From: Methylophaga thalassica MP | GTDB taxonomy: Bacteria; Pseudomonadota; Gammaproteobacteria; Nitrosococcales; Methylophagaceae | Direction: 5' to 3' | NCBI RefSeq assembly: GCF_000214595.1 | Contig: NZ_AFIG01000001.1 | Location: 248,001 to 312,000, forward strand | DNA length: 64,000 bases | In this document: piece after piece, positions 49,411 to 64,000 of the stretch | Position numbering within the stretch: the stretch's first letter is position 1 | Layout of the letters: each line of letters opens with the position of its first letter | Program-made: the position numbers and the translations under genes | The notes under the pieces: model-generated | What the model saw: only the letters and a program-made list of their open reading frames with translations | The model's database searches: none | What the model was told of the DNA's origin: nothing

Positions 49411-49507
49411 CTTGTTGTTGTAGTCTGAATACAAAGTGTTGCAAAAGACCAACGCATGGATTCAAAAAAGACTAATAAACATTTTAAAACCGAGGAGTAA
49501 CACCATA

Positions 49508-50248
49508 ATGAAATTACGTACAATTTCGGCTCTTACACTAGCAGCGACATCATTATTTGCTGCATCATCAGCAATGGCTTGGGAAAGTGAAGACGGTCAG
49601 CACTCAACCAGTGCTAGCGTTACATTAACAACAGACTACATTTTCCGTGGTATTTCATTAACAGACGAAGATCCAGCTATCCAAGGTAGTTTTGATTACG
49701 CACACTCATCAGGTCTGTATGCTGGTACTTGGGCATCAAATATCAGTGACAGTGCTGATAGCAATATTGAAATTGACCTTTATGCTGGTTTCGCTAATGA
49801 GTTTGGTGACACTGGTATTGGCTACGATGTATCAGTTCTTCGTTACACTTATCCTGGTCAAAATAGTAATGACGAACTTGATTACACAGAATACTTAGGT
49901 TCTCTTTCATACAGCTACTTCACTGCAATGATTGGTTACACAAACAATATTCAAGGTGGTGATGGTAAAGATGCTGATGAAATCTACTACAACCTTGCGT
50001 TTGATTATGAACTTCCATACGGCTTCGGCTTAAATGCTGCAATTGGTTACACTGACTCTGATCGTAATGATTATGACAGCACTTTATCTGACAGCTACAT
50101 GGACTACACAATCGGATTATCAAAATCATTTATTGGTCTTGACTGGTCTGTAGCTTATGTTGGTACAAACAGCGATGGTGAAGACTTTGAATTAGGTGAT
50201 GGAACATCTGACGATCGCTTCGTAGCTAGCGTTAGCGCATCATTCTAA
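49508..50248 (+). CDS. TorF-family putative outer-membrane porin
   Basis: 246 residues from the ATG at 49508, with GAGGAG upstream; a longer frame to 49436 has no ribosome site. The signal peptide ends SAMAWE. The mature protein has the alternating beta-barrel pattern of this porin-like family (LTTDYIFRGISLTDEDPAIQG near the start, ending RFVASVSASF). The family is tied to nitrogen-regulated operons elsewhere by context; function as a pore is inferred. The gene is the first of the glnK-amtB operon and lies behind a sigma-54 promoter. Confidence 0.85.
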   Translation: MKLRTISALTLAATSLFAASSAMAWESEDGQHSTSASVTLTTDYIFRGISLTDEDPAIQGSFDYAHSSGLYAGTWASNISDSADSNIEIDLYAGFANEFGDTGIGYDVSVLRYTYPGQNSNDELDYTEYLGSLSYSYFTAMIGYTNNIQGGDGKDADEIYYNLAFDYELPYGFGLNAAIGYTDSDRNDYDSTLSDSYMDYTIGLSKSFIGLDWSVAYVGTNSDGEDFELGDGTSDDRFVASVSASF

Positions 50249-50259
50249 ACTTCTCACAG

Positions 50260-50649
<390 letters not shown>

Positions 50650-50667
50650 GCTTGGGGAGAAAATAAT

Positions 50668-51939
50668 ATGGAAAATCAAATTTTCGAACTCCAATATGCC
50701 ATGGATACCTTTTACTTCTTAGTAATGGGTGCTCTTGTCATGTGGATGGCCGCTGGTTTCTCAATGTTAGAAGCCGGTCTGGTTCGCGCAAAAAATACGA
50801 CTGAAATCTTAACCAAAAACGTGATGTTGTTTGCTATTGCCTGCACAGCTTATCTGGTTATTGGTTATGACATCATGTACGGCGGCGGTATCTTCCTTGC
50901 TGGGATTGATGGCGGTGACACATTAGTTGCAGATGCCTTGGCATCTTCTGCTGAAAATGGTTTTGATGGTGGTTCTGTTTACTCAGCTGCTTCAGACTTT
51001 TTCTTCCAAGTTGTTTTCGTTGCAACTGCGATGTCTATCGTCTCTGGTGCGGTTGCTGAACGTATGAAGCTGTGGGCATTTGCTGGCTTTGCGATCGTCA
51101 TGACTGCGTTTATCTACCCAATGGAAGGTTCTTGGACATGGGGTGGTAACGATGTCTTAGGTATGTACAACCTTGGTGACCTTGGTTTCTTAGACTTTGC
51201 CGGTTCAGGTATCGTGCATATGGCTGGTGCTGCTGCAGCTCTTGCAGGTGTATTGTTACTTGGTGCTCGTAAAGGCAAATACGGCCCTAACGGCGAAATT
51301 AACCCAATTCCAGGTGCTAACTTACCAATGGCAACATTAGGTACATTCATTTTATGGATGGGTTGGTTCGGCTTTAACGGTGGTTCAGTTTTAAAACTAG
51401 GTGATATTGCCAGTGCCAACTCTGTTGCCATGGTATTCCTGAATACCAATGCTGCTGCAGCTGGTGGTGTTATCGCTGCCCTTATTGTGGCTAAAATCAT
51501 GTTCGGTAAAGCCGACTTAACTATGATTCTTAATGGTGCATTAGCAGGTCTTGTTGCTATCACTGCAGGTCCTGATACTCCATCACCATTAATGGCGACT
51601 ATCATCGGTGCTATCGGCGGTATCATCGTTGTCTTCTCAATCGTCTTCTTAGACAAACTGAAAATCGACGATCCTGTTGGTGCGATCTCTGTTCACGGTA
51701 CCGTTGGTCTGTGGGGTCTGTTAGCAGTGCCTTTAACAAACAGTGATGCTTCATTCTCTGGTCAGTTGATTGGTGCAGCAACTATCTTTGTCTGGGTATT
51801 TGTTACCAGCTTGATCGTCTGGGGTATCCTAAAAGCTGTGATGGGTCTGCGTGTCTCTGAAGAAGAAGAGTACGAAGGCGTTGACTACGTTGAATGTGGT
51901 ATGGAAGCGTACCCAGAGTTTACTAACACTGGCAAATAA
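50668..51939 (+). CDS. amtB: Ammonium transporter AmtB
   Basis: 423 residues with about 11 membrane helices and no obvious cleavable signal. The twin-His pore is present (VHMAGAAAALAG and SVHGTVGLWGLL). AmtB moves NH4+ into the cell as a trimer and is plugged by GlnK. It is expected to be induced with glnK under nitrogen limitation by the sigma-54 promoter upstream. Confidence 0.96.
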   Translation: MENQIFELQYAMDTFYFLVMGALVMWMAAGFSMLEAGLVRAKNTTEILTKNVMLFAIACTAYLVIGYDIMYGGGIFLAGIDGGDTLVADALASSAENGFDGGSVYSAASDFFFQVVFVATAMSIVSGAVAERMKLWAFAGFAIVMTAFIYPMEGSWTWGGNDVLGMYNLGDLGFLDFAGSGIVHMAGAAAALAGVLLLGARKGKYGPNGEINPIPGANLPMATLGTFILWMGWFGFNGGSVLKLGDIASANSVAMVFLNTNAAAAGGVIAALIVAKIMFGKADLTMILNGALAGLVAITAGPDTPSPLMATIIGAIGGIIVVFSIVFLDKLKIDDPVGAISVHGTVGLWGLLAVPLTNSDASFSGQLIGAATIFVWVFVTSLIVWGILKAVMGLRVSEEEEYEGVDYVECGMEAYPEFTNTGK

Positions 51940-51963
51940 GCCACTTAGGCAAACTCAATAAAT

Positions 51964-51997
51964 AAAAAGGGCAAGTATTCATTACTTGCCCTTTTTT
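51964..51997. terminator. Terminator between amtB and hemE
   Basis: AAAAAGGGCAAGTA / TACTTGCCCTTTTT with a 5-nt loop and T-runs in both directions. It ends the torF-family/glnK/amtB operon and hemE. Confidence 0.95.
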
Positions 51998-52019
51998 ATT
52001 TTTGTGATATCAATAATAG

Positions 52020-53084
52020 CTACTGATGGTACTTTTCACTTAATCGATGTACAGAATCAACGAGTCTTGCCATATTCTCTGGGTTCACCGATGGGTGAAT
52101 ACCATGACCAAGGTTAAATACATGGCCTGTTCCGTTACCATAAGCTTCAAGAATCGTACTCACTTCTTGTTCAACACGATCGGGTGATGCATATAAAACG
52201 CATGGGTCCATATTGCCTTGTAACGTCACCTTATCACCGACACGCTGTCTTGCTGAACGAATATCTGTCGTCCAATCCAGTCCTAATCCATTCACACCGG
52301 TCTCAGCCATCCATTCCAGCCATTGGCCACCACCTTTGGTAAACAGGGTCACAGGAACTTCTCGCCCTTCAGATTCTTTAATCAAACCATTAACGATTTT
52401 GTCCATATAAGCTAATGAGAATGCTTTGTAATTCTCAGGACTTAATGTGCCGCCCCAGGTATCAAATAACATAATAGCTTGAGCACCCGCTTTAATTTGA
52501 GCGTTTAAATAGTCAATAACCGACTCAGCCAATACATTTAGTAAAGCATGCATTTGATCTGGTGCATCAAACATCATGCCTTTTACTTTTGCAAAGTCTT
52601 TACTGCTTCCACCTTCCACCATATAACACGCCAGAGTCCAAGGGCTGCCACTAAAACCGATAAGTGGTACTTTGCCATCGAGTTCTTTTCTGGTCAGACG
52701 TATCGCATCCATCACATAGCCAAGAGAATCTTCCATATCAGGTACTGCAAGATTAGCTATATCCTGTGCATTTTGAATTGTTTTAGAAAACTTTGGCCCT
52801 TCACCCGTGACAAAATGCAGTCCTAGACCCATCGCGTCAGGTACAGTTAAGATATCTGAAAAGATGATAGCGGCATCAAGGTCATAGCGTCTAAGTGGTT
52901 GTAAGGTAACTTCACAAGCCAATTCAGGGGTAGAACAAAGCGTCATAAAATTGCCCGCTTTTTGTCTGACTTCACAGTATTCAGGCAAATAACGACCCGC
53001 CTGACGCATGACCCAGACCGGGGTTTTGTCTACCGGTTGCTTTAGTAATGCCCTGAGATAACGATCGTTTTTTAGACTGCTCAC
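52020..53084 (-). CDS. hemE: Uroporphyrinogen decarboxylase
   Basis: 354 residues from a GTG at 53084. AGGAG lies 7 nt upstream, and [35 protein letters not shown] begins immediately after, matching the E. coli N-terminus. The longer frame to 53147 would cover a terminator. It converts uroporphyrinogen III to coproporphyrinogen III in haem synthesis. Key loop residues ([17 protein letters not shown]) are intact. It follows gltD. Confidence 0.95.
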   Translation of the reverse strand: MSSLKNDRYLRALLKQPVDKTPVWVMRQAGRYLPEYCEVRQKAGNFMTLCSTPELACEVTLQPLRRYDLDAAIIFSDILTVPDAMGLGLHFVTGEGPKFSKTIQNAQDIANLAVPDMEDSLGYVMDAIRLTRKELDGKVPLIGFSGSPWTLACYMVEGGSSKDFAKVKGMMFDAPDQMHALLNVLAESVIDYLNAQIKAGAQAIMLFDTWGGTLSPENYKAFSLAYMDKIVNGLIKESEGREVPVTLFTKGGGQWLEWMAETGVNGLGLDWTTDIRSARQRVGDKVTLQGNMDPCVLYASPDRVEQEVSTILEAYGNGTGHVFNLGHGIHPSVNPENMARLVDSVHRLSEKYHQ

Positions 53085-53130
53085 AATTGACTCCTGAATA
53101 GCTGGACCTGTTTTTAAGAATGATAGATAT

Positions 53131-53157
53131 AAAAAAGGCTTCATCATACAGGAAGCC
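53131..53157 (-). terminator. Terminator between gltD and hemE (possible attenuator)
   Basis: Leftward GGCTTC / GAAGCC with a 9-nt loop and TTTTTT. An alternative hairpin, CATACAGG / CCTGTATG (53145-53170), uses the terminator loop and traps its 5' arm, so the two cannot coexist. Confidence 0.8.
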
Positions 53158-53205
53158 CTATCCCTGTATGAAAAAGCTTTATTGTTTAATGATGTAGATC
53201 AGTGA

Positions 53206-59135
<5,930 letters not shown>

Positions 59136-59216
59136 TGCTCACCCGTCGGATAGCCCGGCGGTATTCGGAAATCATCTTCGAGGAGCGTTGACCAAATACG
59201 GCAGAAAGGATCATCT

Positions 59217-59245
59217 ATTATAACGATGGATACCTTGCCATTCAA
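59217..59245 (-). promoter_or_regulatory. Promoter of gltBD
   Basis: On the minus strand TTGAAT-N17-TATAAT, near-consensus sigma-70, about 75 bp upstream of the gltB start. Confidence 0.75.
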
Positions 59246-59346
59246 TTATTACGATACCTTCCTTGGCAAAATATGAGCGTTAAATTTTCCTATTTTCAAT
59301 AAAATAGCTAAAATGCACTGTTTTTGACGAGAACAACGGAACGATC

Positions 59347-59838
59347 ATGGACAAACCCTTAATCGGTGTCGTCATGGGCAGCAACAGTGACTGGCCCGTT
59401 ATGCAAAAAGCAGTTGAGCAACTAGAAGCATTTGGCATCAGCTATGAAGCCAAAGTTGTTTCGGCTCATCGCACGCCAGACTTATTGACGGAATACGCAG
59501 AAACGGCCCAACAGCGGGGACTTGCTTGCATTATAGCAGGTGCAGGTGGCGCAGCGCACTTACCTGGTATGCTTGCAGCTAGTACTATCGTTCCTGTTTT
59601 AGGTGTTCCAGTCCCATCCAAGTATCTTAAAGGTCAAGACTCACTGTTATCGATCGTACAGATGCCTAAAGGCGTTCCCGTCGCCACATTTGCGATTGGT
59701 GAAGCTGGCGCAGCTAACGCGGCATTGTTTGCTATCGCCCAACTCGCCGTGAATGATGCTCATCTGGCAGCGAAACTGGATGCGTTTCGCAAAAAACAAC
59801 ACCAAACCGTTGTTGAGATGACCCTACCCCCTCAATAG
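59347..59838 (+). CDS. purE: N5-CAIR mutase PurE
   Basis: 163 residues, the short class I PurE. It has the signature [16 protein letters not shown] and the SAHRTPD loop, which carries the active-site His. It converts N5-carboxyaminoimidazole ribonucleotide to CAIR in purine synthesis, using the product of PurK, the next gene. Confidence 0.96.
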   Translation: MDKPLIGVVMGSNSDWPVMQKAVEQLEAFGISYEAKVVSAHRTPDLLTEYAETAQQRGLACIIAGAGGAAHLPGMLAASTIVPVLGVPVPSKYLKGQDSLLSIVQMPKGVPVATFAIGEAGAANAALFAIAQLAVNDAHLAAKLDAFRKKQHQTVVEMTLPPQ

Positions 59839-59949
59839 TACATGGATAAACAAAGCCTGTTGATTATTTTTTAATCAATCTCAAGCGCTAATTACCGATA
59901 ATTAAATACAACGCTTATTTTCGACTCGCTAACATTAATATAGAGGTCA

Positions 59950-61092
59950 ATGATGAATACACAGATTTTACCCGGTTCAACATTAGGTATGCTGGGTGGA
60001 GGTCAACTTGGCCGCATGTTTACCTCTGCTGCTCAAATCATGGGGTATAAAGTTGTGGTTCTCGATCCTGATCCACAAAGTCCAGCTGGTGTTATTGCTG
60101 ATCAGCATATCTGTGCTGCTTACGATGATGAAAAAGCATTAGATGATATGGCAAAGCTGTGTGCTGCCATCACTACTGAATTTGAGAACATTCCTGCGCA
60201 GACATTAGCTTTTCTTGAGCAAAAAACTATTGTTCATCCATCATCCAAAGCCTTGGCTTCAACACAAAACCGTAATGTTGAGAAAAACTTCATCGCCTCT
60301 CTCGGCATTCAAACAGCGCCTTTTTTCGCTATCCGTCAGCAACAAGATATCGCAGAAGCTGAAAAAGTCATTGGTTTTCCAGCTATCCTTAAAGTAGCGA
60401 CCTTTGGTTACGATGGCAAAGGCCAAATCCCTTGCAAAACGATTGAAGATGTTTACGCCGGATTTGAAGCATTAGGTGAAAAAGAGTGTGTTTTAGAACA
60501 ACGAATTGATTTGGATAAAGAAATCTCCGTTGTTCTGGCCAGAAGTCAAACCGGCACCATTATTAATTTTCCTGTTGCAGAAAATATCCATGTGAATGGT
60601 ATTTTGCATACAACATCGGTCCCAACTTCAGTCCATGCGGAACAAGCGCAAAAGGCTATTCAAATGGCTAATGATATTGCTAAAGGGCTAGGTTACGTAG
60701 GCACGATGGCTGTAGAGTTTTTTGTCAGTCAATCAGGCGAAATCATTGCTAATGAAATAGCGCCCCGCCCTCATAATTCAGGGCATTACACACTTGATGC
60801 CTGCCACACATCACAATTTGAACAGCAAGTTCGTATGTTATGCGGCTTACCTGCTGGAGATTGTGATCTGATCACCCCGGTCGTTATGGTGAACTTATTA
60901 GGTGATGTATGGGGTAACAGTCAGCCTCACTGGGAAACCTTACTATCAGAAACAAATATCAAACTGCATTTATATGGTAAACAAGAAGCACGACCTGGTC
61001 GCAAAATGGGACACTTCAATGTTCTGGCTGAAACCGTTGATCAAGCGATGCAGCAAGCCGACACTTGTTTTGAAAATTTAAAAGCAGATTGA
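59950..61092 (+). CDS. purK: N5-CAIR synthetase PurK
   Basis: 380 residues, ATP-grasp fold, with an N-terminal LGMLGGGQLGRMFTSAAQIMG and the ATP-binding FPAILKVATFGYDGKGQIP, then the NEIAPRPHNSGHYTLDAC active-site segment. It carboxylates AIR with bicarbonate and ATP. AGAGGTC precedes the start. It is separated from purE by 111 bp, which is more than usual. Confidence 0.96.
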   Translation: MMNTQILPGSTLGMLGGGQLGRMFTSAAQIMGYKVVVLDPDPQSPAGVIADQHICAAYDDEKALDDMAKLCAAITTEFENIPAQTLAFLEQKTIVHPSSKALASTQNRNVEKNFIASLGIQTAPFFAIRQQQDIAEAEKVIGFPAILKVATFGYDGKGQIPCKTIEDVYAGFEALGEKECVLEQRIDLDKEISVVLARSQTGTIINFPVAENIHVNGILHTTSVPTSVHAEQAQKAIQMANDIAKGLGYVGTMAVEFFVSQSGEIIANEIAPRPHNSGHYTLDACHTSQFEQQVRMLCGLPAGDCDLITPVVMVNLLGDVWGNSQPHWETLLSETNIKLHLYGKQEARPGRKMGHFNVLAETVDQAMQQADTCFENLKAD

Positions 61093-61093
61093 T

Positions 61094-61399
61094 TTGACGA
61101 CTAAACATAATCATATTTCCATCAGTTACTGTACACAGTGCCGCTGGTTACTGAGAGCCAGCTGGATGGCACAAGAACTGTTGACAACATTTGATGATGA
61201 AATCACTTCACTGACGTTGATTCCGGCAACAGGTGGCCTTTTCGAAGTGCGAGCGAATGATGAACTACTATGGTCGCGAAAAGAACAAGGTCGTTTTCCT
61301 GAGATTACTGAGTTAAAGCAGCTGGTGCGTGATACCATCGCTCCTGACAGGTCTTTGGGCCATAGTGATAAGAAACCAAGCTCTGATAATCAATCTTAA
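61094..61399 (+). CDS. SelW/Rdx-family thioredoxin-like protein
   Basis: About 101 residues from a TTG one base after the purK stop; I see no ATG start in frame, so the start is uncertain. The redox motif is CTQC (ISYCTQCRWLLRASWMAQELL), where selenoprotein W has CxxU. The conserved LIPATGGLFEVRANDELLWSRKEQGRFPEITELKQLVRD matches the Rdx family of unknown substrate. Probably translated with purK, since the two stop and start codons nearly touch. Confidence 0.85.
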   Translation: MTTKHNHISISYCTQCRWLLRASWMAQELLTTFDDEITSLTLIPATGGLFEVRANDELLWSRKEQGRFPEITELKQLVRDTIAPDRSLGHSDKKPSSDNQS

Positions 61400-61414
61400 G
61401 TCGAGGTGAAGACT

Positions 61415-61930
61415 ATGCGTGCAGATAATACCTTTATGCACCTGCTTCTTAAAGCGGGCATTTCCATGCTGCTCACGCTTTTTTTGCTGGGCTGTGATAG
61501 TACAAATACAACAGCTCCACACTCACCCAAACAAAACAAAGCGACAGAATTAAGTAGTAAAAATATTAATGAATACGCCAATGAAATGGCCAACAGCTAC
61601 ATAAGCATTCAAGAACAACTACTTAAACACTATCAGCAAGCAAAACAGTCCAACAATACTTATGACTTTATTCAGTACCGTAACCATAAATGGACACCTG
61701 AATATATGTCAATGAAGATAAGATACAGTCGCGATTTTGAACACAATAAAGCGTTTTTAGAAAAACAGCCAAGTGCCCCTTTGTTTGCTATCTATGAGAA
61801 CCTGATTTACATCGGACTGGATCTGAAAAATGGTCTGCTGGAAAATGACGAGGCCCGCCAACAGAGAGCCTTAGAAGAAGCCGAAAAAGCCAAACAACTA
61901 GTGATTAGCATCCAGCAACAACTTAAATAA
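61415..61930 (+). CDS. Predicted outer-membrane lipoprotein
   Basis: 171 residues from the ATG at 61415, preferred over the GTG at 61406 because GAGGTGA precedes it. It has a type II signal peptide with a lipobox at LLGCDS. The mature part is hydrophilic, helical and coiled-coil-like (EYANEMANSYISIQEQLLKHYQQAKQS; ARQQRALEEAEKAKQLVISIQ). I do not recognise a family. No clear partner gene. Confidence 0.75.
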   Translation: MRADNTFMHLLLKAGISMLLTLFLLGCDSTNTTAPHSPKQNKATELSSKNINEYANEMANSYISIQEQLLKHYQQAKQSNNTYDFIQYRNHKWTPEYMSMKIRYSRDFEHNKAFLEKQPSAPLFAIYENLIYIGLDLKNGLLENDEARQQRALEEAEKAKQLVISIQQQLK

Positions 61931-61950
61931 GTTATCACCGGATGAGTGAT

Positions 61951-64000
61951 TTAGCTTTCAACTTTCTCTGAATAATCACAGTCTTTCTGTGGACAGACTT
62001 TCTCTGTACCACGACTTTTAGTCGTTTTTAGTGTCAGAATCGGCCAGCTACATTTCGGGCAAGGCTCTTTCAGTGGCTCATTCCATAAAGCGTAGTCGCA
62101 ATCAGGATACTCTGAACAAGAGTAAAAGACTTTTCCTCGACGTGATTTACGCGTCAGAATCTCGCCTTTATGGCATTGTGGGCATTCAACACCAGTATTG
62201 GCCGGCTGTTCCAAAGATTCGATATGTTTACACTTAGGATAGCTGGAGCAACCAATGAATTTCCCATAACGTCCAGTTCGTATCCATAAATCAGAGTCAC
62301 ATTTTGGACATTTCCTGCCCTCAACCACCTCAGGTTCATTATTAGTGGTTTCTTCACCATCAATATTACGGGTGTAATCACACTCTGGGTAACCAGTACA
62401 GCCAATAAAACGCCCACTCCGGCCAAGACGGCTGGAGAGTTTTTTACCGCATTTAGGACAGTCTTCATCTAGCAGTTCTTGTGTCACATCACTGCGTTGA
62501 ACTTCTTTATCCTTGGTTTCGACTTGTTCTTTAAACGGTCCCCAGAACTTTCTCAGTAATGGCACCCATTCTTCTTCGCCTCTGGCCACCGCATCAAGTT
62601 CATCTTCCAACTCAGCGGTAAAGTTATAGTCGACATACTTAGTAAAGTGATCGACAAGAAACTTACCCACCACACGACCCACGTCAGTCGGATGAAAACG
62701 TTTATTGATAATTTCAACGTATTCACGCTGAACAAGTGTAGAAATAATGCTCGCGTATGTTGATGGTCGGCCAATATCGTGCTCTTCCAGACTTCTGACC
62801 AGGCTGGCTTCACTATATCTGGGTGGTGGTTCAGTAAAGTGCCGCTCAGGCCTAATCGCTTTTAATTCAACAACTTGGCCGACCTCCATCGGAGGCAGCA
62901 GTTTTTCGTCTTTGTCGCTGGCGGCAGAATCATCTTTATCTTCCAGATACACACTCATAAAGCCTGGATTGACTACCGTCGAACCATTTGCACGGAAAGT
63001 ATTACCTTTACCACATGCCAAATCGACAGCAACCGTATTCAGGGTGGCATGAATCATTTGACTTGCCATAGTACGTTGCCAGACAAGTGTATAAAGCTTT
63101 AACTGATCGGCAGAAAGATAGGCTTTCATATCTTCTGGCGTTCTAAGCACAGAAGTCGGACGTATCGCTTCATGCGCCTCTTGCGCGTTTTTTGATTTCG
63201 TTTTGTATTCTTGTGGTTTTGCAGGAACCATTTTCTGGCCGTATTTTTCTGCAATGAATCCACGTATTTCATCTAAAGCTTCTTGAGCCAAGGTGACAGA
63301 GTCAGTACGCATATAGGTGATTAAACCAACCGCGCCCTCTCCGGTATCTACACCCTCGTATAACTGTTGAGCAATGCTCATGGTACGCTGGGCACCAAAA
63401 CCTAGTTTGCGTGATGCTTCTTGCTGTAATGTGGATGTGGTAAACGGTGCTGCAGGGTTACGTTTGCGTTGTTTTTTCTCAACATTGGAAACCAGCAACT
63501 TACCTTGTGCGGCTTTATCTAATGCCTTTACAACCTTTGCCGATTGCTTTTCATCCGTCACACTAAACTGACTGAGTTTTTCACCTTCGAAATAGGTCAG
63601 CTTGGCCTGGAAATCGTTTTTATCAGCACTCGCATCAGCTTCGATGCTCCAATACTCTTTCGCTACGAAAGCTTCTATTTCCAGCTCACGCTCTACGATC
63701 ATTCTCAACGCTGGACTTTGCACCCTTCCCGCCGAAAGTCCGCGTCGAACCTTTTTCCAAAGCAGCGGCGACAAGGTAAAACCAACTAGATAATCCAATG
63801 CACGTCTGGCCTGCTGTGCATTAACGAGCGACATGGATAATTCACGAGGGTGGGCAACGGCGTCATTTACCGCTTGTTTGGTAATTTCGTGGAAAACGAC
63901 ACGGTGAGTCTCTTTGTCTTTCAAAGCGCCACGCTTTTTCAATAACTCATACAGATGCCAGGAAATGGCTTCCCCTTCTCTATCAGGGTCAGTCGCGAGA
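61951..64000 (-). CDS. topA: DNA topoisomerase I, 5' end cut by the window edge
   Basis: 683 residues visible. The frame runs open to the right edge and continues the type IA fold upstream (LATDPDREGEAISWHLYEL), so the real start lies outside. The active-site Tyr is in LITYMRTDSVTLAQEAL. Four zinc-ribbon-like C-terminal units with two pairs of Cys each (CPKCGKKLSSRL..CTGYPECDY, and similar) bind single-stranded DNA. It relaxes negative supercoils. Convergent with the lipoprotein gene. Confidence 0.96.
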   Translation of the reverse strand, partial: LATDPDREGEAISWHLYELLKKRGALKDKETHRVVFHEITKQAVNDAVAHPRELSMSLVNAQQARRALDYLVGFTLSPLLWKKVRRGLSAGRVQSPALRMIVERELEIEAFVAKEYWSIEADASADKNDFQAKLTYFEGEKLSQFSVTDEKQSAKVVKALDKAAQGKLLVSNVEKKQRKRNPAAPFTTSTLQQEASRKLGFGAQRTMSIAQQLYEGVDTGEGAVGLITYMRTDSVTLAQEALDEIRGFIAEKYGQKMVPAKPQEYKTKSKNAQEAHEAIRPTSVLRTPEDMKAYLSADQLKLYTLVWQRTMASQMIHATLNTVAVDLACGKGNTFRANGSTVVNPGFMSVYLEDKDDSAASDKDEKLLPPMEVGQVVELKAIRPERHFTEPPPRYSEASLVRSLEEHDIGRPSTYASIISTLVQREYVEIINKRFHPTDVGRVVGKFLVDHFTKYVDYNFTAELEDELDAVARGEEEWVPLLRKFWGPFKEQVETKDKEVQRSDVTQELLDEDCPKCGKKLSSRLGRSGRFIGCTGYPECDYTRNIDGEETTNNEPEVVEGRKCPKCDSDLWIRTGRYGKFIGCSSYPKCKHIESLEQPANTGVECPQCHKGEILTRKSRRGKVFYSCSEYPDCDYALWNEPLKEPCPKCSWPILTLKTTKSRGTEKVCPQKDCDYSEKVES

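Noticed and set aside
51114-51656. 180-codon ORF opposite amtB
   Set aside because: A mirror of the amtB reading frame with the biased composition typical of antisense shadows.

Overview
The window looks like a chromosomal segment of a marine-type gammaproteobacterium. The gene order mnmG-rsmG-parA-parB-atpIBEFHAGDC-glmU, the gltBD-hemE block and the style of the proteins fit a Methylophaga-like member of the Thiotrichales. That genus is an inference from gene content; no rRNA, tRNA or methylotrophy gene is present to confirm it. No prophage, integrase, transposase or CRISPR array was seen.

Layout. 0-9.5 kb: a RimK-like ATP-grasp enzyme, a TonB-dependent receptor, cbpA-degQ chaperone and protease genes, gdhA and a DUF808 membrane protein. 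9.5-14.3 kb: a tiny PEP-CTERM-like protein, a divergent LysR/MFS pair, a three-gene operon (NTF2-like, C39-peptidase-like, DOPA-dioxygenase-like) and yjdM. 14.4-21.1 kb: an iron-uptake island with a siderophore receptor facing fecI-fecR-fecA-type cell-surface signalling genes, with Fur-like boxes in front of both arms. 21.1-28.4 kb: small redox, membrane and regulatory genes, a PAS-GGDEF protein, corA, a ferric-reductase-like flavocytochrome and a bacterioferritin-family gene that lacks the haem-ligating Met.

28.4-32.2 kb is the odd part. About 2.5 kb of nearly gene-free DNA holds an alternating array of two repeat types (A and B). They share a hairpin with a 21-nt apical loop of conserved sequence but different stems, and the stems pair through compensatory changes and G-U wobbles. 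The array is interrupted by a DUF1820 gene and an AraC/GyrI regulator, and is accompanied by ~80-bp palindromic mini-elements. It ends next to an FRG-domain gene whose start codon overlaps the glmU stop.

32.2-48 kb: glmU, the complete F1Fo ATP synthase operon, a soluble chemoreceptor-like protein fused to a solute-binding domain, parAB, rsmG and mnmG. 48-64 kb: dgkA and lgt (convergent), a nitrogen-assimilation block (TorF-family porin, glnK and amtB behind a good sigma-54 promoter with two NtrC-like sites, then gltBD), hemE, purEK, a SelW/Rdx-like protein, a lipoprotein and a 5'-truncated topA.

Themes: nitrogen assimilation (gdhA, gltBD, glnK-amtB), iron acquisition, storage and reduction, and core energy and chromosome-partition functions. 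All functions are read from sequence only; no database search was run.
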